64,000 nucleotides of DNA from Flavobacterium hankyongi (GCF_036840915.1 NZ_CP085725.1:2976001-3040000), one strand, 5' to 3'. Shown: positions 50,153-59,598, numbered from the stretch's first letter. Numbers and translations are program-made. The notes: generated from the letters alone by a model not told the origin.

Positions 50153-51844
50153 ATGAGTGAAGCAACAATAAAGCAAGGACATCCTAAAGGATTGTGGGTG
50201 TTATTTGGAACCGAAATGTGGGAGCGTTTCAACTTCTACGGAATGAGAGCAATTTTAACATTGTTCATGGTAAATTCTTTGATGATGAAAGAAGCAGATG
50301 CTTCATTAATCTATGGAGGTTTTCTTGGACTATGTTATCTAACGCCGTTATTGGGCGGATTTATCTCAGATCGTTTCTTTGGTAACAGAAACTGTATTTT
50401 ATTAGGAGGAACTATGATGGCTATTGGCCAATTGTTGTTGTTCTTTAGTGCTAGCGTTTTTGGTACAAACTTAAGCTTAGCAAATACTTTATTGTGGAGT
50501 GCTTTAGGTATTATCATTTTTGGAAATGGATTCTTTAAACCGAATATCTCATCAATGGTAGGGAGTTTATATCCAAAACAAGAAAAAACAAAATTAGATA
50601 CAGCTTTCACGATTTTCTATATGGGTATCAATATTGGGGCTTTCTTAGGTCAGTTTATTTGTCCATTTGTTGGAGATGTTAAAGATGCTGGCGGAATCAG
50701 AGATATTCATGCTTTCAAATGGGGATTCTTAGCTGCAGCAATTGCAATGTTAATTGGTACTGTTGTTTTCTTCGTATTGAAAAATAAATATGTGGTAACG
50801 CCTGAAGGAAAACCAATTGGCGGATTACCATCAGGTCACGATGCTTCAGATTATGAAGAAGGAGAGTCTCAAAAAGCTCATTTTACTATGACTTCAATTT
50901 TTACTGCAATAGCTGTATTTGTAGCTTTGTTTTTTGCTTTTCATTATACAACCGAAGGAGATAATGTAGTTAAAACTATTATTTATCCTATCATTTATTC
51001 AAGTGGGATATCGTTAGCATTATTAATTCTTTTAGATAAAACGTTGACAAAAGTAGAAACACAACGTATTTGGGTAATCTACATCATGTCATTCTTTATT
51101 ATTTTCTTCTGGGCAGCTTTTGAGCAGGCCGGTTCTTCTTTGACATTCATTGCAGATAACCAAACAGATCGTAATTTTTTTGGTTGGAATATGCCCCCTT
51201 CAATGGTGCAAATTTTCAACGGATTATTCGTAGTTATGTTTGCATTTCCATTCAGTTTATTATGGGATAAATTAAGAGCATCTGGAAAAGAGCCAATATC
51301 AACTGTTAAACAAGCTTTTGGTTTAGCATTAATCGCTTTGAGCTATTTCATTATTGCACACAATGTGAAAGATTTAGGAAGCAGTGGTTTGTTAGCTATT
51401 TATTGGTTAATTTTATTATACTTAATTCAAACTTTTGGTGAATTGTGTTTATCTCCAATCGGATTATCATTGGTTGGTAAATTATCTCCTAAACGTTTTG
51501 CTTCATTGGCTTACGGAGTATTCTTTATTTCTAATGCTGCAGGATATGCTTTATCAGGGACTTTAGGTTCAATTTTACCAGCAACTGGTGATAAATTCAA
51601 AAAAGCACAAGAATTAGGAATCGATTTACAAGGTGTGTTAGATAAGACTGTTACTCCAACAGCTGAACAATTAAAATTGTTGACTGATAACCAAATTAGT
51701 GCTACAAATCCAGTGTTTGCAGGTTTTGAAATTCATAATTTATATGAGTTCTTTATGGTATTTGTTGTATTGTGTGGTATTGCATCAATCATTTTGTTTG
51801 CCTTGACACCAAAGTTGAAAAAAATGATGCACGGAGTGAGATAA
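50153..51844 (+). CDS. POT-family proton-coupled peptide transporter 1
   Basis: A 563-residue inner-membrane symporter for di- and tripeptides. The helix 1 signature EMWERFNFYG (21-30) matches ExxERFxxYG, FFKPNISSMVG is the PTR2 family motif, and FFWAAFEQAGSSL in helix 7 keeps the functionally important glutamate. A longer loop carrying EGKPIGGLPSGHDASDYEEG lies in the middle. It follows the dipeptidyl peptidase gene by 29 bases, suggesting co-transcription. Confidence 0.93.
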   Translation: MSEATIKQGHPKGLWVLFGTEMWERFNFYGMRAILTLFMVNSLMMKEADASLIYGGFLGLCYLTPLLGGFISDRFFGNRNCILLGGTMMAIGQLLLFFSASVFGTNLSLANTLLWSALGIIIFGNGFFKPNISSMVGSLYPKQEKTKLDTAFTIFYMGINIGAFLGQFICPFVGDVKDAGGIRDIHAFKWGFLAAAIAMLIGTVVFFVLKNKYVVTPEGKPIGGLPSGHDASDYEEGESQKAHFTMTSIFTAIAVFVALFFAFHYTTEGDNVVKTIIYPIIYSSGISLALLILLDKTLTKVETQRIWVIYIMSFFIIFFWAAFEQAGSSLTFIADNQTDRNFFGWNMPPSMVQIFNGLFVVMFAFPFSLLWDKLRASGKEPISTVKQAFGLALIALSYFIIAHNVKDLGSSGLLAIYWLILLYLIQTFGELCLSPIGLSLVGKLSPKRFASLAYGVFFISNAAGYALSGTLGSILPATGDKFKKAQELGIDLQGVLDKTVTPTAEQLKLLTDNQISATNPVFAGFEIHNLYEFFMVFVVLCGIASIILFALTPKLKKMMHGVR

Positions 51845-51873
51845 TTCCATTAAAAAATATTTTTGTATCTTTC

Positions 51874-51896
51874 AAGTCCCGCTTTAAGCGGGACTT
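51874..51896 (+). terminator. Intrinsic terminator between POT genes 1 and 2
   Basis: A 9-bp perfect stem (AAGTCCCGC and GCGGGACTT, loop TTTAA) with a run of T. It lies between stop 51844 and ATG 51923, so genes 2 and 3 likely have separate transcription. An in-frame TTG at 51863 lies upstream of it and is not credible as the start. Confidence 0.88.
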
Positions 51897-51922
51897 TTTT
51901 TAACACCAAATTGAATAAAATT

Positions 51923-53581
51923 ATGTGGAAATCACATCCTAAGGCTTTGCCTTTTTTGTTTTTGTCTGAAATGTGGGAACGTTTCGGTTATTACTTAATG
52001 ATTGGAATTTTTACCCTTTACCTAAAAGATGTTGAAACGGGCTTTGCCATGACCGAAGCTGAAGCTTCCGATTTATATGGAACTTTTATCGCTTTGGTGT
52101 TTTTGACTCCTTTTATAGGTGGTTTGGTTGCAGATAGATATTTAGGATATCGTACTTCTATTATTTCTGGTGGATTAATGATGGGGGCTGGTTACCTAAT
52201 GATGGGGATTCATAGTTTACCTATGTTATACCTAGCTATGACTTTAGTAATCGTTGGTAATGGGTTTTTTAAGCCAAATATTTCTACTTTATTAGGGAAT
52301 TTCTATAATGATGAAGAATATAAATCCAAAAAGGATGAAGGTTACAATATCTTCTACATGGGTATAAATGTTGGAGCCTTTATTTGTAACTTTTTTGGAG
52401 CCGTTTTTGAGAATTTATTTGGTTGGGCAGCGGCATTCTCTGTGGCAGGTATCGGAATGTTTATTGGAGTAATAGTATTTGTTTTAGGAACTAAACATTA
52501 TGGGGACAAAACAGGAAAAAAAGGCACCCAAGAAGGGGATATGCCATTCTGGAAAATTGTAATGTTTATTTTAGTGCCATCAGTAGTTTTCGGAGTGATT
52601 GGATGGTTAATCAAAGGAGTGGCTTCAGAAGCAAATTTAGACAGTGCAATTTTTGGATCAGATAGTACAGATGCTTTTATTTTTGCATGTATTCCTGTAG
52701 TGTTGTTTTATTCAAGTCTTTATTTTAAAGCAAAAGAAGATGATAAGAAACCAATAGGTGCTTTATTGGCGATATTTGCGGTTGTGATTTTATTTTGGGC
52801 TGTTTTTAAATTAAATGGTTCGGCGTTAAATAATTGGGGAGATAAATATACAGATAGAGAAGTTACGGGCATTGCTAAAACAGTTACTGATAAAATTTAT
52901 TTAACCAAAGAATTAGAATACAAAAAAGATTCGGTTGCACTTTATGATCATGCTTTTAGAATTCAGAAAAAAGATGGAGAGGTAATTAAAGAGGTTAATT
53001 ATCCATTATATTTTAGAAACGTTGCTAAAGATAAATTGCCTAAAGAAGATGCTAAAATTTCAGTTTGGGCTTCTAATTTAAGCCAATCAATTAATCCTTT
53101 TTGGGTTATAGCTCTGACGCCTTTGATAGTAGCTTTCTTTACTTATTTAAGAAGTCGTAAGAAGGAACCATCAACACCTACAAAAATTGCTTTCGGATTA
53201 TTAATTTCTGCTTTATCGGTTTTAGTAATGGTTCTAGCTGTAAAAGCTGGACAAAATGGTTCTGAAAAAGTATCTGTTTTGTGGTTGTTTGCTAATTATG
53301 GAGTAATTACTATTGGAGAATTATTATTGTCACCAATGGGGCTTTCTGTGGTTTCTAAACTAAGTCCAGTTAATATTACTTCGTTAATGATGGGAGGTTG
53401 GTTCTTAGCAACGTCTATTGGAAACAAATTGTCGGGAGTATTAGCATCAATGTGGGATAAGTATGATGATAAATCAAACTTCTTCTGGGTTAATTTTGGA
53501 CTATTAATGTTTGCAACATTATTGATGTTTGCCTTATTGAAACAGTTAAATAAAGTAATGAAAGAAAGAGGGATTAATTAG
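51923..53581 (+). CDS. POT-family transporter 2, degenerate in helix 7 with an inserted domain
   Basis: A 552-residue paralogue of the neighbouring peptide transporters. It keeps SEMWERFGYYLM in helix 1 and GNGFFKPNISTLLG. In helix 7, where genes 1 and 3 have FEQ, it reads LFWAVFKLNGSALN, so the conserved glutamate is missing. Directly after, an insert of ~85 residues (TDREVTGIAKTV to SQSINP) replaces a short loop. The frame is intact and the flanks are well conserved, so this looks like divergence and not damage. Specificity may differ from peptides. Start chosen at the ATG after the terminator. Confidence 0.88.
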   Translation: MWKSHPKALPFLFLSEMWERFGYYLMIGIFTLYLKDVETGFAMTEAEASDLYGTFIALVFLTPFIGGLVADRYLGYRTSIISGGLMMGAGYLMMGIHSLPMLYLAMTLVIVGNGFFKPNISTLLGNFYNDEEYKSKKDEGYNIFYMGINVGAFICNFFGAVFENLFGWAAAFSVAGIGMFIGVIVFVLGTKHYGDKTGKKGTQEGDMPFWKIVMFILVPSVVFGVIGWLIKGVASEANLDSAIFGSDSTDAFIFACIPVVLFYSSLYFKAKEDDKKPIGALLAIFAVVILFWAVFKLNGSALNNWGDKYTDREVTGIAKTVTDKIYLTKELEYKKDSVALYDHAFRIQKKDGEVIKEVNYPLYFRNVAKDKLPKEDAKISVWASNLSQSINPFWVIALTPLIVAFFTYLRSRKKEPSTPTKIAFGLLISALSVLVMVLAVKAGQNGSEKVSVLWLFANYGVITIGELLLSPMGLSVVSKLSPVNITSLMMGGWFLATSIGNKLSGVLASMWDKYDDKSNFFWVNFGLLMFATLLMFALLKQLNKVMKERGIN

Positions 53582-53582
53582 T

Positions 53583-55088
53583 ATGGCAACAACGTTAGAA
53601 GAAATTCAAAATTTTAAAGGGAAATATCCAAAACAACTTTGGTATTTGTTTTTTAGCGAAATGTGGGAACGTTTTAGTTTCTATGGAATGCGAGGTATGC
53701 TTACCGTTTTCATGGTAAGTCAGCTAACAATGAATGAAACAACTGCTAATTTACAATATGGAGCAACTCAGGCTTGGGTATATGCTTTTACATTTATTGG
53801 AGGCTTATTTGCAGATAAAATTTTAGGACTTCGTCGTTCTTTGTTTTGGGGTGGATTATTAATGATTGTAGGAAGTATTATTTTGGCTTTAGATCCTAAA
53901 AACTTTTTCTTTATTGGAATTTCTTTCACAATTGTAGGAACGGGTTTTTTTAAACCGAATATTTCATCAATGGTTGGGCAGCTATATAAGGATGGAGATG
54001 TGCGACGTGACGCTGGATTTTCATTGTTTTATGCAGGGGTGAATTTAGGAGCCTTAATTGGAGGGTATATTTGTATTGCTGTGGCTAATGGAAATCTTTG
54101 GTCTTCATTAGTTCCTGAACATTTGCGTTGGAATTATGCTTTTGGTTTCGCATCAATCGTGATGATTATAAGTTTGTTGACTTTTACACAAACGCAAAAA
54201 AGTTTGGGAGAAATTGGTTTGTCGCCATTGGCTCATTTAGAAAACTCTAAACGTAAAGTATTTGAGATTGTAACATATATTGGATCATTAGCCATTATCC
54301 CTGTAATAATTTTAATGGTTGCTAATACAGAGTACACAGATTATTTCATGATGATTATTGGTCCTGCTTCTATTTTGTATTTGCTTTATGAGATGAAAAA
54401 TTTCTCTAAGTCAGAAAATATGAAATTGTTAGCTGCTTTAGTATTCATAATATTCTCAATATTTTTCTGGGCATTCTTCGAACAGAGCGGTGGCTCATTA
54501 AGTTTATTTGCAGCCAATAATTTAAATAATACTGTTTTAGGTATAAAATTAGATCCAAACGGAGTGAATAATTCAGCCAATTCATTATTCGTAATTGCTT
54601 TCGCAGCATTAGTAGGAATGGTATGGTTATGGATGGCAAAAAAGAAAATTGAGCCTAATACTGTTGTGAAATTTGGTTTAGGATTTTTATTTCTTGCAGG
54701 AGGTTTTTGGATTTTCTATTACACAAAATTTTTTGCAGGTTCTGATGGAAAAACTTCGCTAGATTTATTCACTTTTGGATGGTTTATCATTACTTTTGGA
54801 GAGTTGTGTTTGTCACCAATTGGAATGAGTGCTATGACCAAATTATCCCCTCAAAAAACACAAGCAGTCATAATGGGGATGTGGTTTTTAGCAAGTGCGT
54901 ATGGACAGTATTTTGCAGGTTTGTTAGGAGCAGGAATTGCAGAAGCTTCTGAGAATGCATCTAATCTTGAAAAATTAAATACTTATGCAGATGGTTATCA
55001 GCAGTTGGGACTGTATGCTTTGATTGCAGGCGTTGCGTTAATAGCTATTTCACCATTGGTTAGAAAATTAATGCAAGACGTTAAATAA
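53583..55088 (+). CDS. POT-family proton-coupled peptide transporter 3
   Basis: A 501-residue transporter. It has SEMWERFSFYGM in helix 1, TGFFKPNISSMVGQ, and FFWAFFEQSGGSL with the intact helix 7 glutamate. It starts 2 bases after POT gene 2, so the pair is co-transcribed. Having three neighbours of one family suggests tandem duplication; identity between copies is moderate, so it is old. Confidence 0.92.
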   Translation: MATTLEEIQNFKGKYPKQLWYLFFSEMWERFSFYGMRGMLTVFMVSQLTMNETTANLQYGATQAWVYAFTFIGGLFADKILGLRRSLFWGGLLMIVGSIILALDPKNFFFIGISFTIVGTGFFKPNISSMVGQLYKDGDVRRDAGFSLFYAGVNLGALIGGYICIAVANGNLWSSLVPEHLRWNYAFGFASIVMIISLLTFTQTQKSLGEIGLSPLAHLENSKRKVFEIVTYIGSLAIIPVIILMVANTEYTDYFMMIIGPASILYLLYEMKNFSKSENMKLLAALVFIIFSIFFWAFFEQSGGSLSLFAANNLNNTVLGIKLDPNGVNNSANSLFVIAFAALVGMVWLWMAKKKIEPNTVVKFGLGFLFLAGGFWIFYYTKFFAGSDGKTSLDLFTFGWFIITFGELCLSPIGMSAMTKLSPQKTQAVIMGMWFLASAYGQYFAGLLGAGIAEASENASNLEKLNTYADGYQQLGLYALIAGVALIAISPLVRKLMQDVK

Positions 55089-55135
55089 TTTTGTATTTTC
55101 GGCATTGTTTTTGAGATATTGAAAATAAAAATTGA

Positions 55136-55594
55136 ATGATGAAAAAGTTACTTTTAGGATTATTATTGTTTTTGGGGGCATTAAGTGTTCAAGCGCAAGA
55201 GATACGATGGATGTCTCTTGACGAAGCTTTAGCTCGCCAAAAAAAGAATCCTAAGCCTATTTTCATGGAAGTGTACACTGATTGGTATTCTCAGTGCAAA
55301 ATGTTTGAAACAAATACACTACAACACCCTGAGGTTTCTGAAGTAATTAATAGAAATTATTATGCAGTTAAGTTCAATGCTGAAGGGAATTCTGTAGTAA
55401 ATTATAAAGGAGCAAGTTTTAATAACCCAAACTTTGATCCTAATAGAAAAGGAAGAAATAGTGCACATCAATTAACTTCATATTTAAAGGTTGAAGGATA
55501 TCCATCAATTTATATTCTTAATAGAAATGGTGAGGTTGAAGAAAAGGCTACAGGTTTTAAGACTCCTGAAGAATTATTAAGGTTTTTAAAATAA
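55136..55594 (+). CDS. thioredoxin-fold protein lacking the first active-site cysteine
   Basis: A 152-residue exported protein with a signal peptide (ends SVQAQ). The thioredoxin-like segment MEVYTDWYSQCKMFETN has a lone cysteine (C54); the usual CxxC is YSQC, so Y51 replaces the first cysteine. Later, YLKVEGYPSIYILNRNGEV has the cis-proline of the fold. It cannot act as a normal dithiol reductase; mono-thiol or chaperone-like roles are possible. A second thioredoxin-fold gene with an intact CGWC follows after 4 bases. Alternative ATG at 55139. Confidence 0.82.
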   Translation: MMKKLLLGLLLFLGALSVQAQEIRWMSLDEALARQKKNPKPIFMEVYTDWYSQCKMFETNTLQHPEVSEVINRNYYAVKFNAEGNSVVNYKGASFNNPNFDPNRKGRNSAHQLTSYLKVEGYPSIYILNRNGEVEEKATGFKTPEELLRFLK

Positions 55595-55598
55595 GACT

Positions 55599-56138
55599 AT
55601 GAAAAAAATAAAATACTTATTGTTTTTGTTGCCTATATTTTTGATTTTTAGCTTTGCTGAAAATAATGATAATGAAGAATCATTAAAATGGCATACAAAT
55701 GTAAAAGAAGCGGTTGAGATTGCTAACAAAGAAAATAAACCTATTTTTATGTTCTTCACAGGAAGTGACTGGTGCGGTTGGTGCATTCGTTTGCAAAAAG
55801 AAGTTTTTAAAACCCCTGAATTTGAAAAATGGGCAAAAGAAAAAGTTGTTTTAGTAGAACTCGATTATCCAAGAAGAAGTGCTCAAACTGATGATGTAAA
55901 AGCTCAAAATGCACAATTACAACAAATGTTTGCCATTAGAGGATTTCCTACTGTTTGGTTTGTAAAAGCAACTGATAAAGACGGGAAAATTAATTTCGAA
56001 CAATTAGGAAGTACAGGATATGTTGCAGGAGGGCCTTCTGCTTGGTTAGATGGTGCAAATCAAATTATAGCTAAGTTTATTCCATATACAAAAGAAGAAA
56101 AAAAAGCTATGACAAAAAAATTGAAAGCTAAGTCTTAA
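55599..56138 (+). CDS. thioredoxin-fold protein with CGWC active site
   Basis: A 179-residue protein with a signal peptide or N-terminal anchor (KIKYLLFLLPIFLIFSFA). TGSDWCGWCIRLQKEVF carries the CxxC pair (C59, C62), and IRGFPTVWFVKATDK has the cis-proline. This arrangement resembles envelope thiol:disulfide proteins of the DsbD-gamma/thioredoxin_7 type. It is co-transcribed with the cysteine-poor partner before it. The stop is only 6 bases from the convergent comEC stop. Confidence 0.87.
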   Translation: MKKIKYLLFLLPIFLIFSFAENNDNEESLKWHTNVKEAVEIANKENKPIFMFFTGSDWCGWCIRLQKEVFKTPEFEKWAKEKVVLVELDYPRRSAQTDDVKAQNAQLQQMFAIRGFPTVWFVKATDKDGKINFEQLGSTGYVAGGPSAWLDGANQIIAKFIPYTKEEKKAMTKKLKAKS

Positions 56139-56144
56139 AAATGT

Positions 56145-58175
56145 TTATAATTTATAATATCCCTTTTCATGAGTGCTATGGAAAGGGATATTTTTGTTTC
56201 TACAAGTTTCTTTCCATAAAACTACATAGCTTTTGTAGTTTGACGCATCTGCTATAACAATCTCCGGTTTTGCTTTTTGTAGTAATCGTGCCAAATTAAT
56301 TTTTGGAGAGTTTCTAATGATAACAACATCTGCTTTCGTGATAAACTTGGATATGACTTCTTTATCAATTACTATTATTTTTTTATTCTTATAAAAATAA
56401 CAATTTTTGATTAGATCTGTTTTTGTAATTGTACTGTAGTTTGCTGTTGCGTATGACTGAATTGTATTTCTTTCAAAACTGTCTTCAGTTATTGTAGTGT
56501 CGCAGGCAATTTCTAACTCATTTCCTTTTTTAAAACTCAAGATACTTTTCTTCTTAGAATTAAAAATGATTAAATTATCCTGACTTTTCGATTCCCAATT
56601 TGCTTCTATTAGTGAAATCTGAAAGATGATACAGCTAACTAATAGAGTAAGTGTTCTTGCGTAATTAAGTTTTTTACAAAGTAAAATAGTTGCAGTAATT
56701 ACTAAATAAGAAGCCAGTAGTAAAGTAAACGTTAATGGTATGTTTTTAAGTACAAAAGATTCTATAGATGCAATTTCTTTTATAAAAGAATTCATTATAA
56801 ACACTGAAATTTCAACCGTTTTTAAAAGATATATTGGTATGAAATCTATTAAAGAAAAAAGCATTAATAAACTTCCTAATATCATAATTATAAATACCGT
56901 TGGTACTAAAACCAAGTTTGTTATAAAGAATAAACCTGGGAATTGATGAAAGTAATAGATGCTTAGAGGTAATGTGCCTATTTGTGCTGCTATTGAAATC
57001 GTTAAGATGTCCCAAAAAAAGGTAATGATTTTATTTTTAGGCGTCCATAATTTTTTTAGTATTGGTTGTAACCAAATAATGAAGAATAATGCCAGATAGC
57101 TCAGTTGGAAACCAATATCAAAGATAAAACCTGGTTCTATTAAAAGGATGATTAGTAATGAAACAATAATGGTGTGAAACATATTGTTTTGCCTGTTTAT
57201 TACACTCCCAATCGCAACAAAACTGAACATAGCTGCAGAACGAACTACTGATGGAGACAGACCTGCAATTAGTGAAAACATCCATAAAGAGAGCAAAGTT
57301 ATGATTATTCTGATGAAATTTGATTTTTTGTTGTTTGGTAAATGTTTAAGTAAGAATGAAATAAAAAGCATTATAAATCCCACATGCATTCCTGAAACAG
57401 ATAAAATATGTACAGCTCCAGCAAATTGATAATCTTTTTGAATCTCGGGTGAAATGTCTTGTTGTTGTCCCAAAATTAATGCTGAAAGAACCGAAAGCTC
57501 TTCATGATTAAATCCACTGGCTTTGAGTTTTGTTATGATTTTTTCTCTGAATTTAAAGATGTAATGATATATGTCTTTTTGAACCTCATTGCTGATTTTT
57601 GTTTTTTCAGAAGTAGTATAAATTTGAGCGTAAATGTTTTTGTGTTTAAGATAGGTTGAATAATCAAACTGATTTGGATTATTGGGTTTTTGTGTTGGTG
57701 TTAAAAAACCTGAAATATAAAGTTTAGTTCCAGACACAAAATCATTGTTTTTCTCTTCCTTTTTTATATTTAAAATTATTTTTCCGCTACTTTTCTTGTT
57801 GTCGATTTTTATTATTTCGGCAAGGCATCGTTGGTTTTTTAAAGTGGTTTTAAGTTTTTCTCTAGTAATAATTACAAAGTTGTGTCTCTCAAGTATGCTT
57901 GATTGATGAGTGTAATGTTCTTTATTAATCCTGTTATCATTAAGAATATTGGTTGTTATACCAATACAGAAAAATAAAAACAAAGTTGAAGCACCAAATG
58001 TATTGGTTTGAGTGAATTTTTTATTTGAGAAATAAAAAGAAATGCAAAAGACAAGAATTGACACAATTTGAATTATAGCTGAGTATGTCAAATCAATTTC
58101 TAAATAATAACCCGTTAGGAGACCAATTATAAAAAATATTGTAATTTTTACAATAGGAAATTCATGTATTTTCAT
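56145..58175 (-). CDS. comEC: ComEC/Rec2-family DNA uptake channel protein
   Basis: A 676-residue inner-membrane protein. The N-terminal DUF4131-type region and the Competence domain (FAGAVHILSVSGMHVGFIMLF, GLSPSVVRSAAMFSF) are typical. About ten hydrophobic segments are present. The C-terminal ~175 residues resemble a worn metallo-beta-lactamase-like domain, without a recognisable HxHxDH zinc motif, as often in Bacteroidota. I start it at the ATG at 58175 rather than the in-frame TTG at 58190. It is the last gene of a leftward operon with surE and lpxB. Active competence is not shown. Confidence 0.88.
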   Translation of the reverse strand: MKIHEFPIVKITIFFIIGLLTGYYLEIDLTYSAIIQIVSILVFCISFYFSNKKFTQTNTFGASTLFLFFCIGITTNILNDNRINKEHYTHQSSILERHNFVIITREKLKTTLKNQRCLAEIIKIDNKKSSGKIILNIKKEEKNNDFVSGTKLYISGFLTPTQKPNNPNQFDYSTYLKHKNIYAQIYTTSEKTKISNEVQKDIYHYIFKFREKIITKLKASGFNHEELSVLSALILGQQQDISPEIQKDYQFAGAVHILSVSGMHVGFIMLFISFLLKHLPNNKKSNFIRIIITLLSLWMFSLIAGLSPSVVRSAAMFSFVAIGSVINRQNNMFHTIIVSLLIILLIEPGFIFDIGFQLSYLALFFIIWLQPILKKLWTPKNKIITFFWDILTISIAAQIGTLPLSIYYFHQFPGLFFITNLVLVPTVFIIMILGSLLMLFSLIDFIPIYLLKTVEISVFIMNSFIKEIASIESFVLKNIPLTFTLLLASYLVITATILLCKKLNYARTLTLLVSCIIFQISLIEANWESKSQDNLIIFNSKKKSILSFKKGNELEIACDTTITEDSFERNTIQSYATANYSTITKTDLIKNCYFYKNKKIIVIDKEVISKFITKADVVIIRNSPKINLARLLQKAKPEIVIADASNYKSYVVLWKETCRNKNIPFHSTHEKGYYKL
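56157..56191 (+). terminator. Rightward terminator embedded in the end of comEC
   Basis: A 12-bp stem (ATATCCCTTTTC and GGAAAGGGATAT, two G-U/mismatch-tolerant pairs, 11-base loop) followed by TTTTTG lies just after the thioredoxin gene. It overlaps the last codons of the convergent comEC gene. Confidence 0.7.
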
Positions 58176-58211
58176 AAATCGAAAATACAAAATTGTAAGA
58201 AAAAACTTAAA

Positions 58212-59324
58212 TTATTTTATACTCGAATAAATTAAATGAGCTGTTTTGCTGCTAGCACCTTCACCTCCAAGTTTTTGCTCTAGTAAATCATAGTTGTCTA
58301 AAAGTGTTTTTCTGTAATCTTCAGATAGGATTTTAGTAAGCTCAAGTTTTATTTGTTTTTTGTTACAATTGTCTTGAATCAACTCTGTAACCACTTCTTT
58401 ATCCATGATAAGATTTACTAACGAAATGTATTTTAGAGTAATGATTCTTTTCGCAATTTGATAAGAAGCCCAACTTCCTTTATATAAAACAACTTCAGGA
58501 ACTTTAAATAACGCAGTTTCAAGTGTCGCAGTACCAGAAGTAACTAATGCCGCATGCGAAACGCTTAGTAAATCATAGGTTTTGTTGGAAACAAAGTGTA
58601 CACTTTCATTAGTCAAAAATTGTTTGTAAAATTCAAAGTCTTGGCTTGGAGCGCCTGCTATAACAAATTGATAGTCTTTAAAATCATCAACTACAGAAAG
58701 CATTTCAGAAAGCATTTTTGAAATTTCCTGTTTTCTGCTTCCTGGTAAAAGAGAAATTATAGGTCTTTCATCCAAATTGTTTTCTTTTTTAAATACTATC
58801 GGATCACTAACTTTTCTATTATGAATAGCATCAATTAATGGATGACCAACGAACTCAACTGGAAAGTTGTGTTTTTTCTCATAAAAATCTTTCTCAAAAG
58901 GGAGTATAACATACATTTTGTCTACATCTCTTTTAATGGATTTTATTCTATTTTCTTTCCAAGCCCAAATTTGAGGTGAAATATAGTAATGCGTTTTTAT
59001 GTTTAATTTCTTTGCCCATTTGGCAATTCTCATATTAAACCCAGGATAATCAATAAAAATAATTACATCGGGATTGAAGCTTAAAATATCAGTTTTACAA
59101 ATTTTAATGTTATTTAAAATCGTTTTTAAATTGGCAACTACTTCAATAAAACCCATAAAAGCCAAATCACGAAAGTGTTTGACTAACGTTCCGCCAGCTT
59201 CTTGCATTAAATCACCACCCCAAAAACGGATTTCTGCTTTTGGATCTTCTATGAAAATGTTTTTCATTAAGTTAGAACCATGCAAATCGCCTGATGCTTC
59301 TCCAGCAATAATATAGTATTTCAT
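58212..59324 (-). CDS. lpxB: lipid-A-disaccharide synthase
   Basis: A 370-residue GT19 enzyme that joins lipid X and UDP-2,3-diacylglucosamine to form lipid A disaccharide. GEASGDLHGSNLM (8-20), FIDYPGFNMRIAKW, YYISPQIWAWKENRIKSI, LPFEKDFYEK, LPGSRKQEI and VTSGTATLETAL are the family motifs. It acts at the inner face of the inner membrane. It lies 1 base after the small membrane protein gene and before comEC. Confidence 0.95.
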   Translation of the reverse strand: MKYYIIAGEASGDLHGSNLMKNIFIEDPKAEIRFWGGDLMQEAGGTLVKHFRDLAFMGFIEVVANLKTILNNIKICKTDILSFNPDVIIFIDYPGFNMRIAKWAKKLNIKTHYYISPQIWAWKENRIKSIKRDVDKMYVILPFEKDFYEKKHNFPVEFVGHPLIDAIHNRKVSDPIVFKKENNLDERPIISLLPGSRKQEISKMLSEMLSVVDDFKDYQFVIAGAPSQDFEFYKQFLTNESVHFVSNKTYDLLSVSHAALVTSGTATLETALFKVPEVVLYKGSWASYQIAKRIITLKYISLVNLIMDKEVVTELIQDNCNKKQIKLELTKILSEDYRKTLLDNYDLLEQKLGGEGASSKTAHLIYSSIK

Positions 59325-59325
59325 T

Positions 59326-59598
59326 TTAAACGAATAATGTCAAAACAGTTAGTAAAATAGTAGCCAATACAATACCACGAGCCATTAGTTCTTTATTGAA
59401 TTTTAGTAAAGTAAAAAAAGCAATTATATTCAGTATAGCACCAAGTGTTATGACTTTTCCGAGTAGCCCTTGACTTTTCATTGTTTGAATTCCGTCTAAA
59501 AAGCTTAAATCAGTTGTTAGTTTTAAATAAATAAAAACACCTATAAAAGTGGTGAAAAAACCAATTAAGGCCCCGTATAAAAGATCTATTTTTTTCAT
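59326..59598 (-). CDS. small membrane protein in the surE-lpxB operon
   Basis: A 90-residue protein with hydrophobic segments (LLYGALIGFFTTFIGVFIYL, GKVITLGAILNIIAFFTLL and GIVLATILLTVLTLF). The start at 59598 gives an ATGA overlap with the surE stop, better than the in-frame alternative at 59607. Function is not recognised. Its fixed place between surE and lpxB suggests a role in the envelope; this is inference. Confidence 0.75.
   Translation of the reverse strand: MKKIDLLYGALIGFFTTFIGVFIYLKLTTDLSFLDGIQTMKSQGLLGKVITLGAILNIIAFFTLLKFNKELMARGIVLATILLTVLTLFV

Noticed and set aside
52850..53100. Possible frameshift in POT gene 2
   Set aside because: The frame is open through the insert and returns to conserved POT helices, so an in-frame insertion is the simpler reading.
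54386..54639. Two leftward frames antisense to POT gene 3
   Set aside because: They overlap each other and a conserved transporter gene, and carry no recognisable sequence.
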